From NCBI GenBank assembly GCA_024114885.1, contig CP099432.1, positions 62,001 through 126,000 on the forward strand: DNA of 64,000 bases, read 5' to 3'. A program made the position numbers and the translations under genes. Position 1 is the first letter of the stretch; every line of letters starts with the position of its first letter. Of the stretch, positions 50,289-61,280 are shown piece after piece. Under the pieces are notes generated by a model that saw only the letters and a program-made list of their open reading frames with translations, did not search any database and was not told the origin of the DNA. The DNA comes from Septoria linicola (lineage: Eukaryota > Ascomycota > Dothideomycetes > Mycosphaerellales > Mycosphaerellaceae).

Positions 50289-53200
50289 TTAATCGTCTAT
50301 ATTATCGTCCTCGCTACTACCTAGCGTAGCTAAGGCTCGATATCTAGGTATACTCTTTAAAGATTCCTTATTATACGACGTAGGTAATACTATACTATTA
50401 AGGTCTTCTAAGATATAGAAAGTAGTACCTTCCTTATACTCTAAGACTCTATACGGCTCTCGCTACTAGAAGGTAAGCTTGTTCGATTAAGATATCTTAA
50501 GGTCGTCTTAGTAGATTATAACTAACTATCCTTTAGTAAACTTAGTATAATCTACGTGCCTAGAATTATTATAGCGGTCCTTAGCTTCTTCCTAGATACG
50601 CGTCTATCGCTCTAAGACATTAGCCTCTATATCCTATATAGCCTTAAGTGCTTTAGCCTAAAGAGTAATTAGCTCCTTATATATACGAACCGATCCCTAA
50701 TCTTTAACTCTAAAGATATAGTACTCTAACTCGATAGGTAGTACTACCTCTCTACTAATTATTAGCTTAGTAGAGGTCTCGCTAGTACTACTATTATAAG
50801 TAGTACGCTCTACCTATAGCACTACTAGAAGGTATAGTACCTAAGCCTATAAACCGCTCTTAGATAGCTTAGATAGAGTAGATAGAATAGTCTTATATCC
50901 TACCTCTATAATAGTAGCGCTCTATAGTCGGTAGATAGAAATCCTTAGCCTCTTTACGCTATATATAGTAAGAAGCGTAGAAACTTCTATACTATTATTA
51001 ATATTAGTATTATCTAGTATAATCTCGAACGGAGCGCCTTATTAGTAGTATATATTCTTCTAAAGAAAGTCGGTAATCTACTTCGTAGATATCTTCTTAG
51101 TAGTACTATCCTCTCGCGTAGTATAATAGTAGATCTTAGCCTCTAGCTATCGTAATACCTCTTCTCTAGTAATAATCAAGGACCCGCGCTTATTAATATA
51201 GACGCTGTCTATATACTAGCGCTCTCCTATAGTTTAGACTTATACCTCTACTATAGAGCTAGGTCGAGGTATACTATTCCTTAGATTATAGTCCTTATAC
51301 TAGTAGAAATATATAGCGTATTACGTATATATACCGTCCTACTAGTACTTCGACCTAAGGATATAGTATATAGAATTAGCGTTCCTATAACTACTAGACC
51401 TATAGATCTCCTTAACGATTAGCTTCTATATCGTATCGTCTTTAATAACTCTCTACTAAGAGGCCTATCTATATAGCTACTAGTATAGCTTCTTATCGAT
51501 AACTAAGAACTTCTTAGCTATCTTACTAAAGTAGTAGTACTCTAACTTAGGTATATAATTCGAGCGTCTCCTACGAAATAGAATAAAGGCGACGGCCTTA
51601 GCCTAGTACTTCTATACGCCTAGGTCGCCGTTAATGTCCTTCTAGAAGATAGAATCGATATTATCTCTATCGAGCCTCTAGGGCTAGACGGAAATCCTAG
51701 ACGTATATACCTAGAAGAAGGCCTTATCTACGAGGGCCTCTTTATCCTCGTCCTCTATAATATTATTATTAGTACTAGCTAGCCTCCTAGATAGCGTATT
51801 AGAACTAGTATACTTCCTACCTAGAACATACCTAACTTTAAACGTAAAGAGTCGAATCTATACGATCTATCGCGTAACTATAGTATTAGGCAAATCTATA
51901 GCTCCTTTATTAAGCTAGTAAACGAGCGTGTTAGTATCTACTAGTAAGGTAAAGGCCTACCTACATACCGTACTTAGTAGTTTTAGTATAAAAGCAAGGT
52001 AGTAGCTCGTTTCTAAGATAGTAATGTTCACTCTACTTAATTAATTCAATATCCTAAGGTCCTAGTATAGGCTCTTAGTCTTAGGACTACTAGTTTGAGC
52101 TCGTTACTACCGGTCAACACACGTATTACAAGACTATTACTCTCTAAATAGGTCTTGTTCTATAGCGACTACTCTTATACCTACCTAGGAGGTTAGTATT
52201 AGGGTAGTTATTATCTATTACTACTTTAAGAATAAAGTATACCCTAAATAGCTAAGGCTTTAATTTAGTAAGTATCTTCTTAACTCTAAGACATTCCTTC
52301 TTATTAGCGCTATATCCTCCCTAGGCGGTATTCTACGTACCGCTCTCGTACCTAGCTAGGTATCTTTGTCTATTAACTACCTATATAAGGATCGCTCCCT
52401 ATCCGATCTTACTAGTATCTATAGCTACGATAATCTCGCTAGCTACCTTATTATAATTAATAGCTACTAAGGTAGGAGCCTAGATTAGATAATAGACGTA
52501 GGTCTACTTCGCCTTCTTATAAATAGGCGTCTAGACGAATTCCTCGTCCTTCTTTATAAGCTTATATAGTAGGATCGTTATAGTAGTAAAACCTAGAGTC
52601 TAAATACGGAAGTAGATAACTATATCGACGAAAACCCGTACTTCCTTCTAATTAGTTAGCGTCGGCTAGTTAACTAGATTAGCTACCTAGATAGTATCTA
52701 GATAGCGCCCTATAGTATTAGTAATATATCCTACTACCTTGATCCTTAGTATTAGAATTTGTAACTTCTTAACTATAATAGTTATACCTATACGCTTAAT
52801 GTCTATAATTACTATATTAAGGTTAACGATATACTCTATAATATACCTACGAAGGCCCGGTTCTAACTCCTTATTATCGTAAGTAGTCTTTAGACCCTTA
52901 ACTCTAAAATTATTAAGGAATAGTAGTACTCTATAGGATAGGTAATCAAATAGTATATAGTTAACTATATAGACAAACTAGGTAATAGAATTAGTCGCCT
53001 CTTATAGAATAGTAGTTATCTAAAGTAACCTAGAGGCGTAGTCGAATCTAGTAAGGTCTCTACTCTCTAGGTCTAATAGAACTTAGTTATAGCTAGAGAA
53101 GATATTAAGTATACTAGCTACCTAATAACTAGTAAAATACTTAGAAAATAAGTCTATATTAGGAGGTAGGTACGTATCTCTAATCGTAACCTTATTAATT

Positions 53201-55200
53201 AACTATATATCGTTAATTAGACGATACGAACCTATATCCTTCTTAGCGACTAGAAAGTATAGATTACGATAGGCTCTATAGCTAAACTTAAGAGTTCCTA
53301 TATCTAGACGCTTCTATAGTATCTACTCTACTATAGTACGAAGAGATAGGTTCAAGTAGAATCCTAGGTATTACTATAGTATATACTCTACTATATAGAT
53401 TATATAAGGAGGCGCTACCTTAGGACGGACTCGCTCGAGATAAGCGAACTCGGTCGCTAGTACCGCTTCTCGGTTAAAGAGTATCTTCTCTAGTATCTAG
53501 CGCTTTCTAGGTTATAGTTCTACGCTAGTAGTAATGCCCGCTATTACTTCTAGAGTTAACCTACTCGCTTTTAATAGGTTAGAGAACTTCTTAATAAGGT
53601 ACTTACTATCGAATAGGCCTATACCTAGTAGTAGTTTACTTTCTCGCGCTAGCTACTCCTACTTCTAGCGATAGTTACTACTAGCGCTACTACTATCTAT
53701 CTAATTCACGCTCAGGTCTATAGGCCTAACCTTGTTTATCTTACGCTTATATATAGTAAAGGCTCGAACCTTTAGGTAGGGATTCTATAGATAGTAGTAT
53801 ATAGAAGTATAATAAATCCTAATATGTCTAGCCTACCTATTATACTCTACTACTATAAGGATTATATTATCTAAAAGGTTATCGTCTCCGTCCTCGATCG
53901 CGGTAGATAACTAATCGTCGCTCTAGGTATCGAGATTTTAGTCTAGCCCTAGGAGCTAGACAGAATCGAGGCGTCCTATTAGGCCTAGTCTTCCTATTCC
54001 TACTAGAGCTACGTAGTAGGCGGATATCGTAGTAGCTAGCCCGAGTCCGCCTACTATTTCAAAGCGCTATCTTTACTAAGAAACTTATCGATAGTCTAGT
54101 ACTCCTATATTCTAACTGTATCTATAAAGGTAACTAACTCGCTATTCCTATAATAGATAGTACCCTCCTAAGTACTATCGTCGTAGTTCTTAGACTATAG
54201 GCGGACCTTTATCGCCTACGTCCTACTTAAGAGGACCGATACTAGTTCGGCGTTCTTAGAAGGCACTAAGATAAAGACTAGTATAATATATTTAACGCTA
54301 AAAACGTTAATGTTCCCCTTTCTATAGATACCTACTATCTAGGCTAGACCTTCTATAGTAGATAGGTTAATCTCTAGAATATCTATCTAAATAGCTAATC
54401 TATATCTTCTAGCTACTACTTAGTCTATTATAGTAGACTTAGTATCTTTATCGATTAAGCCGTCCTTAGTACTAAGCTTACTATTTAACTAAATATCTAC
54501 CTAGATTAGAGGCGCTACGAGGACGTCTCGAGTAACGCTAGATAGGTCGACTACTACCGATTACTCGTATAGCTCCTCCTACGGATTAGCCTTACTAGTA
54601 TATACTATAATACCTCTATTAACGATAACTACGTTATATCTCGTATAAGGTTTATACTAGCCTTTAGGTACTAATTCTCTAAGGAGAGAACATGCTCGGT
54701 ATAGTAGTATCCTCTATTCTTATATCTTAGTAGGTAGCCTATTATTGAATTATTAGCTAAGTTCTATACTAGCTATATAGACATCTATAGTTTAGTAAGT
54801 AAGAGCTTCCTATAACTCGTCGTTATCTATATAGATAGAAGCCTATAGTCCTTTAAGCGATAGCTTGATACCTCTAAGTATAATATACTTAGTAAGCGTA
54901 ATAGGAAATAGGGTCTATAGTAGACGACGTAGTAGCTTTATCTCTAGCTTCTAAGCTCTTAGAGCTATATTATCCTCTACTCTTACCTTAGACCTTACCT
55001 AGTTATCTAGCCTCTACTTCTTAGAGGCTTTCTTTACCTTACGAATAGGAGGAGTAACTAGAGTAGGTTCCTCGTCTTCTATATCCTCGTTATTATAGTC
55101 GATAGTACTGTCTTCTAACGTCTAAGACCTAGTAGTATCTCGCCGCTACTAATCCTCTTCGTTTACCCTATCGACTAAGTTATCGTATATATCCTTAAGC
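50289..55200 (-). pseudogene. Gypsy-like pol remnant: reverse transcriptase, RNase H region, integrase
   Basis: The upstream limit is approximate. The RT block LVAKKDIGSYRLIND (near 53,245-53,200) is the conserved KKDG.RL.xD segment of Ty3/gypsy RT. In the same frame 117 codons on, the active-site box at 52917-52906 reads Leu-Asn-Asn-Phe, where TpG to TpA changes account for both lost Asp, followed by RVKGLKTTYDN. Near the end (50,580-50,400) is the integrase C-terminal module: D.LK, then a former Trp/Gln pair and REPYRVLEYKEG, matching a GPY/F-type domain. The reading frame closes with SSEDDNIDD and TAA at 50289-50291. There is no chromodomain. The protease region and integrase catalytic core were not pinpointed. 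The RT and C-terminal parts differ in frame, so an indel or a misread base lies between. Confidence 0.75.
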
Positions 55201-55399
55201 CTTTCCTTACGAATACTATACCTAGTCGGCCTATAGGTATATATAGTATTACGCTAAGCCTAAATTCTTTCTTTAAGTATCTTCTCTTAAGACTTCTAAA
55301 TTATAGGTACTAGCGCTCGCTTCTCGGCCTCCTTAGCCTTGCTCTTACTAATCCGTACTATATTAGTACGGATAGGCGCGTCCTTATCTTCTAAATCCT

Positions 55400-57150
55400 T
55401 AACCCTAGTATGTCTCCTATTAAGGTCCTACTCTATAAAGTATACTTTAGGCCTAGGAACACTAATAATCTACGTAGATCGCGCGTAGTTAACCTATACG
55501 ACCTTCGGCGCGCCTATCTAGTTAGTTAGGCCCTTAGGGCTAGACGGCCTCGATAGTACTATAGGCGTATTCTAGTAATCTAAGGTACCACGAGGTGTCT
55601 AATCGGAGCTTTTCTTAATAGAACCTAGAACTACTTGAGTTATATCGTAGCTAGTCTACTATTAACGCTACTTATCGCTTACTAGGTAGTCTAGGTACTC
55701 TATAGCCTAGCCTCCTATCCTATAAAGACGTAATGCCTAGTTAATATAGAAGATCCGAGGCGTTATCCTGTCCTATTTTAGATACTAGATTATAATATAC
55801 TTACTAGTTATACCCTTGACTATTAACCTCTTACTAATATTATAGGTTAACTATCCTTACGTAATTATATAATCGACTAACGAGTAGAAGTTAGCTATAT
55901 AGCCTAATCTATAGTAGATATAGTAGCGACCTTTTATATACTCTATAACCTATAGCGAAATATACCCTAAGTATACTCTAATCGTTATAGCCTACTATTG
56001 CTATTAGTTACTATTATCTTAGATAGTAGGCGATATATATTGTCTAGTAGGTTAAATAGGCGCTAGAGCTAAGCTATACTCGCTCTTCTACTTTAGAAGT
56101 ATTAGATTATTAATAGTTAACTTATTAAAGTTATAGACTAGGTCGTTATTAGTCTATATTAGTCTAACTATAACTTCTATAGCTTCTATAGGTCGGCCTT
56201 CTATAATAGACTTCTATAAGGACTTAAGTTAACTATAGTTACGAGCCTACTCTATCTAGAAACTATCTTCTCCTTTAATAAGGTCCTCGGCTAACTTAAA
56301 GATCTTCTCGAATAGTTTATAGGTCTCTAGCTTATATAGGTAGATTCTATACTTAGTATAGAGTTTCTTAGATATCGCTACTAGTACTCTATTTAGTAAG
56401 AGCCTTGATCTCTTACGCTTACTTATATCTTCTAGGTTAATAGAGTCTAAAGTAAGGTAGAACTAGCGAAGGAACTCTTTTAAGTTATTACCTTCTACTT
56501 TCCTCTTTTAGTAGAGCTACTCTAGGTACTCTCTAGATCGAATAAGGTAGTAGGTATTACTCTTAATAAAGTAATTAAGGAAGGTAGTCTCGAATATCTC
56601 TTACGACTTATATTCTAAACGCTGAATCTCTAGACGTAGTATAATATAGTAGTTAATAATAAGGCGCTTAATAGTATCCTCGTACGAAGGCTTCTAGAGA
56701 CTATAGTACTTACTTATTAACTTAAACCGTTCTAGGAACTTAGTAGTATTTTCTCTAGTAAAGTAGTAGTTTTAATTAGTGCCTAGTATAGGCGGCCTTA
56801 GCTTGTTCGCTTCGAGGACTTACTATAAGAGAGAAGCGAACTCTAGCTAGGTATCTATTATAGGTTACTAAATAGGTCCTAACTAAGCTAGCTATCCTCG
56901 AGTATCGATATATCCTTCTACTAGAACGCTATCTATAGACTAGCTATTTACCTTAGCGTTATTAGAGATCTAGCCTTCTATAGGAGAAGATATAATAGGC
57001 TAGTTACTTTAGAAACGATAGCTTATAGTAAGTTAGGTAAGGTAGTAATAGTTGTATTCGTCTACCTCTTCTATAGGCACGAAAAATAAGTTACTCCTTT
57101 AGTCTACGAGTTAAAGAGATCTAAGGACTCGATATATAGCGCTCTAGCGC
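55400..57150 (-). pseudogene. Gypsy-like gag remnant
   Basis: Limits are approximate. A mostly helical, charged protein can be followed on the minus strand from about 56,850 to 56,280 (for example KPSYEDTIKRLIINYYIILR and KRKRSRLLLNRVLVAIS), typical of a capsid. Nearer pol, at 55925-55884, 14 codons reproduce the spacing of a CCHC zinc knuckle (C-x2-C-x4-H-x4-C) with all four ligands now Tyr: the segment reads YYIYYRLGYIANFY. TGC/TGT to TAC/TAT and CAT to TAT are RIP changes. The Gag start codon was not found, and the frame differs from that of RT. Confidence 0.65.
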
Positions 57151-57669
57151 GCTTAATTCCTCGTCGGGCTCCTAGAGGCTAGACTATCTACGCCGAAGGC
57201 GTACGTTAGGTAATTTTAACTAAGCTAGTAACTCTAACTATTTTTCTAACTTTCTTAATATCTACTATCCTAATACAGATATTAAGGACAAACCTTTTAT
57301 AGCTTCCTAGGAAATAGCTACTTTATAGGTAATCTACGATAGCTCCTTCCTAGTTAACTAATAATTCTAATTTCCTTAGGTAATTCGAGGCCTAGCGCCT
57401 CTTCTTAGCTAGTTTTTTAGTATTAAACGTATACTCGTATACGTTTATAGCTTACGCTACGTAGAGTTAGTCGTTACCTTCCTCGCGCGCTAGTACTATA
57501 GTAGTTCCTAAGGCGTTTCTTTATTCCGCCTATAATCCTTATAGTACTATATCTTCCTATATAATAAGTCCTTACGCTAAGGCTACGTTACCTTAGACGT
57601 ATTACGCGCGATATAGCGCGACTTCTAGTTCCTTATAAGGCGTATAGTAGCCCTACCTTCGGCTCCTTA

Positions 57670-58111
57670 TATAGTACGTAAACCTATAACTAACCTAGAG
57701 GTAGTAGTATATAAGTCTATATATAGGTCGTAGGGCCGGAGTCGAGCGATAGCCCTACGTAGTAGTTAGTAGCAGGTGTAGTAGGTAGATTAGTAGCGTA
57801 CCTATAGCGCGTCGTCGTAGAGATATACGTCGGTAGCTATAGTAGGCTATATAGGCTATAAGCCTATTAGGATCGCGTAGTAATAGCGCTAGTAGAGGAT
57901 AGGTAGGAAGTAGAACAAGTTATTAAACAATACTATATTATATAATCGCTAAGTAGTAACCTAAGTAGTCCTCGCTAACCTTAGTAGTAGTAGTATAAAG
58001 GATAATTGTCTATAACCTCTATAGTAGGCTCGAAAATCGCTCTTATACGCGTAGGTAGTAGTAGCTACTATAGGCCTACCTACTAGATATAGAGACGCCT
58101 ACTACGTTATA
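57670..58111 (-). repeat. 5' LTR of the gypsy-like element (442 bp)
   Basis: 442 bp, pairing with 46536-46977. On the minus strand the internal region starts right after it with TAAGGAGCCGAAGG, a possible primer-binding site (uncertain). The outer flank GTAG at 58112-58115 matches the flank of the 3' LTR. Confidence 0.88.
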
Positions 58112-58720
58112 GTAGGAACTTATATAATAGTCTTTATACTACTAGATATACTCTAGTAGTATCCTCTTTCTCTTAAATACCTATATATACTTCTTAGTTC
58201 GAAGGTAAGAACTAAGACTACTTATACTAATATAGAGGCCTAGATAGGCTAAAGAGGTCTCGTAACCTTAGTAGACTACTTTTAGTAAGGTATCCTCGAT
58301 ATTAATCCTCTAGTTAAAAAACTTCTAGACTTAGGAGGAATAGGCACTCTCTTATTTAATAGACATAGTCTTTTATATCCTAAATTTATACTTATAGCGA
58401 CCTTGTACCTTCTACTATCGTCGTATATACTAGTCTCTAAAGTCCGTTTTATACTCTTTCTACTATAGATCTACCTTATTTACTTAAGTCTAGTCTAGAG
58501 AAGACGTAGGTATATTAATTAGAATTTTAGAGATAGTAGGTAGTCTACTAGAGCTTCGCTCTAATACTATATATCGTTACGTAGAGCGTACTATCGGACT
58601 AGATCCGAATTATAAAGAGTCTCTAAAAACGCTATCTTAATATCGTTATCTTAGTCGAGTACTAGACCTAAGTCCTCTAGTAGCTAGCGATAGATTTCGC
58701 TATAAAGGTAGCGTATTTAT
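58112..58720 (-). pseudogene. hAT transposase, N-terminal part right of the gypsy insertion
   Basis: Reading leftward, the frame KKYI, a former Trp, VFKRKRILLEYI, YKDYYISSY runs to the gypsy boundary and continues, after removing the element and one GTAG copy, into RLRLLTTLLSLYS and LGDLDLSINNFPIVS at 46531 and below. The right limit of the coding region was not found, and I could not confirm a BED finger. Stops are TAG/TAA of RIP type. The assignment to hAT rests on the downstream segments, which carry the family motifs. Confidence 0.6.
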
Positions 58721-60724
58721 AGATAGTAGTATTGAAACTAGAAGAGTTAAAGAAGATAAAGGTAGACTAAATTATAAAAGTAAGAAAGAGAGGAGCTCTA
58801 GACTATCTATAAAACACGCTATAACTTTACTCTAGTACGACGTCTATAGTAGTTCTTACCTATAGAGAAGCCTAAATTATACTAATTAGATATAGTAAAG
58901 CCTCTTATCTACTAACGATAGACTAGTTAAGAACTCGGTACTAATCTCTAGATTAAGTAGGCTAGGATCTATTAGATCTATAATAATAGACGAAAAGCTA
59001 ATACTAGCCTACTCGCTCTTAAATCTAGCTTAAACTAGACTCTCGACTATAGCTTTAAGTAAAGTCTCTTTCTTATTAAGTATATATTATTTATTAAATA
59101 TACTATAGGTAAGCTTCGCGTTTTGTCTCTACTATATAGATATAGTAGGTATAGAGAATCTATAGGTATTCTAATCGTAGTTAGTAGGAATTAGCTATCT
59201 AAGATACTTAATAAGGATTAAGAAGTAATTAACGAAGAAGGGCTTCTAGCTAAGAATATTACGTAGTATAGCTCGGTATTCTATCTAAAAGATATCGTAG
59301 AGTATAGGTAAAACGCTATTAGTAATATACGACTATAGTTAATTAGTATATAGTTAGTAAATATAGTTAGCGCTTAAGATAGCTAGTAGACATACCTTAA
59401 CTTAGGCTTCTAGTACTAATATCTAAAGTAAGATAGCTAGACCTCGAAGCTATAGTATCGTAAAAGGAGAGCTCTATATTATATTAGTAGATAGGAGTTT
59501 CTAATAGATAGAAAGACTTACGCTATCGCTATATACTTATATAGCTATAAGTTTATCTAGCGCCTTAATCTTAGACTAGAACTTGCCGATTACCTTATAC
59601 TAGTATTAATAAGTCGCTCTACTATAGTTAGTAGAGCCTAGCGTACTAGTAGATAGCTTAATAGCGCGCTTAGCCTAAATGTCCTCCTCTTAAGACAAGC
59701 TTAGTAGGTTATCGATAATAACGTTTATAGAGTTTCTCTTTAACTTAGAAGGATCTAATAGTACCTAAACCTATATACTACTATCTTCCTTTTCGAATTC
59801 TTCTAATATATCTTCTTTTCTTTTAATCTTCCTATATAGAAGATAGAGCTCGATATACTAACCTTCTTTATCTTTCTAAGTAAGATCTTTAGGAGATTTC
59901 TTTTTCTCTATCTTCTTAAGAGCCTTCCTCTCTCTATATAATATTAGCGCCGACTATATACGCCGACTATATTTACTAACTATATATATAATAGTATAAT
60001 AGAGACTTACTATTATTTAGTAAAGCTTGCCTTATAGACTAGTTTCTATTAATTAATATACGTCTTCTACGCGTCCTTATCGACGCTATCCTACCCTAGT
60101 AGTATAGCTATTTACTTTACCTTAAAACGACTAAAAGCTTAATTCTTTACTTTATATTTTTAGTCTTCTTTAGCCCTATCTTCGTCTATAGCTTAAGTAC
60201 GTACGTAGTTACGTAGTATATTTAGATTAATCGAGTAGTCTTTAATATCCTTTCTTATCGTAGTAAGTCTTACGCGTTTCGTCTCGAGTTTAGGAAGAGA
60301 CTCTACTTTACGTTTCTAATATACTATTTCTAGGACAATTAGTATTAAAAGTGTCGCGTTCGATAGCTATAATAGTTACCTACTAAATAGTAGTAGAATT
60401 AGATAGGTTAGATAAGCGATAGTAATATACGACGAATTTAGTTATAAGTATAGGTAGTTAGAAAGCGAGGTTTAGAATTTATAGAAAGTAGAGAAATCTA
60501 GAGTCTAAGAGCTAACTAAGTAGGAGTAACGTTAAGGTAGGTCCGCTTCTAGATACTTTAATATAGCTTTCTAGATAATATTAGTTATTAGTATATATAG
60601 TCGGTACTTTATTATTAGATTATATCTTAGTATAGGCTAATATATCTACTAAGTCCGCCTATCCTAGGTCTCTATAGTATATCTACTAAATAGAAGAAAG
60701 ATTACTTTAAAAAGAGAGGTATAG
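58721..60724. repeat. RIP-saturated sequence between two gypsy copies, unassigned
   Basis: Two kilobases with almost no CpA or TpG. It may hold the N-terminus and terminal inverted repeat of the hAT element or another repeat. I could not follow a reading frame with recognisable motifs. Confidence 0.6.
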
Positions 60725-61166
60725 TATAGTACGTAAACCTATAACTAACCTAGGGGTAGTAGTATATAAGTCTATACGTAGGTCGTAGGGCCAGAGTCGG
60801 GCGATAGCCCTACGTAGTAGTTAGTAGCAGGTGTAGTAGGCAGATTAGTAGCGTGCCTACGGCGCGTAGTCGCGGAGGTGTACGTCGGTAGCTATAGTAG
60901 GCCGTATAGGCTATAAGCCTATTAGAATCGCGTAGTAGCGGCGCCGGCGGAGGACAGGTAGGAAGTAGAACAAGTAGTTAAACAACGCTACATTATATAA
61001 TCGCTAAGTAGTAACCTGAGTAGTCCTCTCTAACCTTAGTAGTAGTAGCGTAAAGGATAATTGTCTCTCGCCTCTATAGTAGGCTCGAAAATCGCTCTTA
61101 TACGCCTAGGTAGTAGTAGCCGCTATAGGCCCGCCTACTAGGTATAGGGACGCCTACTACGTTATA
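60725..61166 (-). repeat. 3' LTR of the second gypsy-like copy (442 bp)
   Basis: Closest of the three LTRs to the inferred ancestor. It keeps CpA/TpG and CpG at many sites that are TpA in the other two, for example a GC-rich stretch AGCGGCGCCGGCGGAGG near 60,935-60,955 that reads ATAGCGTTAGTAGAGG in the copy at 46536. Confidence 0.9.
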
Positions 61167-61280
61167 TCCTTCCCTCTATAGAAGTCTCGCTAGAGACATT
61201 ATAAATAACAGTATAGAGTATTATAGAAACAAGTTATCGTCTCTCCTAAACTCTCTTTCGTGCCTCTATATTCTTATACC

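Larger units (their letters stand above)
46536..58111 (-). mobile_element. Ty3/gypsy-like LTR retrotransposon with an extra ORF, 11.6 kb, RIP-saturated
   Basis: Transcription runs leftward. Both LTRs are exactly 442 bp (5' at 57670-58111, 3' at 46536-46977). On the minus strand they read TATAACG...GTACTATA, consistent with an original TGTA...TACA end. The flanks carry a 4-bp duplication GTAG at 46532-46535 and 58112-58115. A purine tract borders the 3' LTR. Internal order on the minus strand is gag with a decayed zinc knuckle, pol with RT then an integrase ending in a GPY/F-like module and no chromodomain, then a third long frame. This order is gypsy-type, but 11.6 kb is long for fungal gypsy elements, which are often 5-8 kb; the extra length is mostly the third frame. 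It interrupts a hAT gene. Confidence 0.9.

Noticed and set aside
50289..50600. Chromodomain at the integrase C-terminus
   Set aside because: The frame stops after a GPY/F-like module and an acidic tail (SSEDDNIDD); no chromodomain-like aromatic cage motif follows.
57670..58111. Solo LTR of the gypsy family
   Set aside because: Its immediate flanks do not form a duplication with each other, whereas its right flank GTAG matches the left flank of the LTR at 46536. The interval contains gag, pol and a third ORF in the right order, so it is the 5' LTR of a full element.
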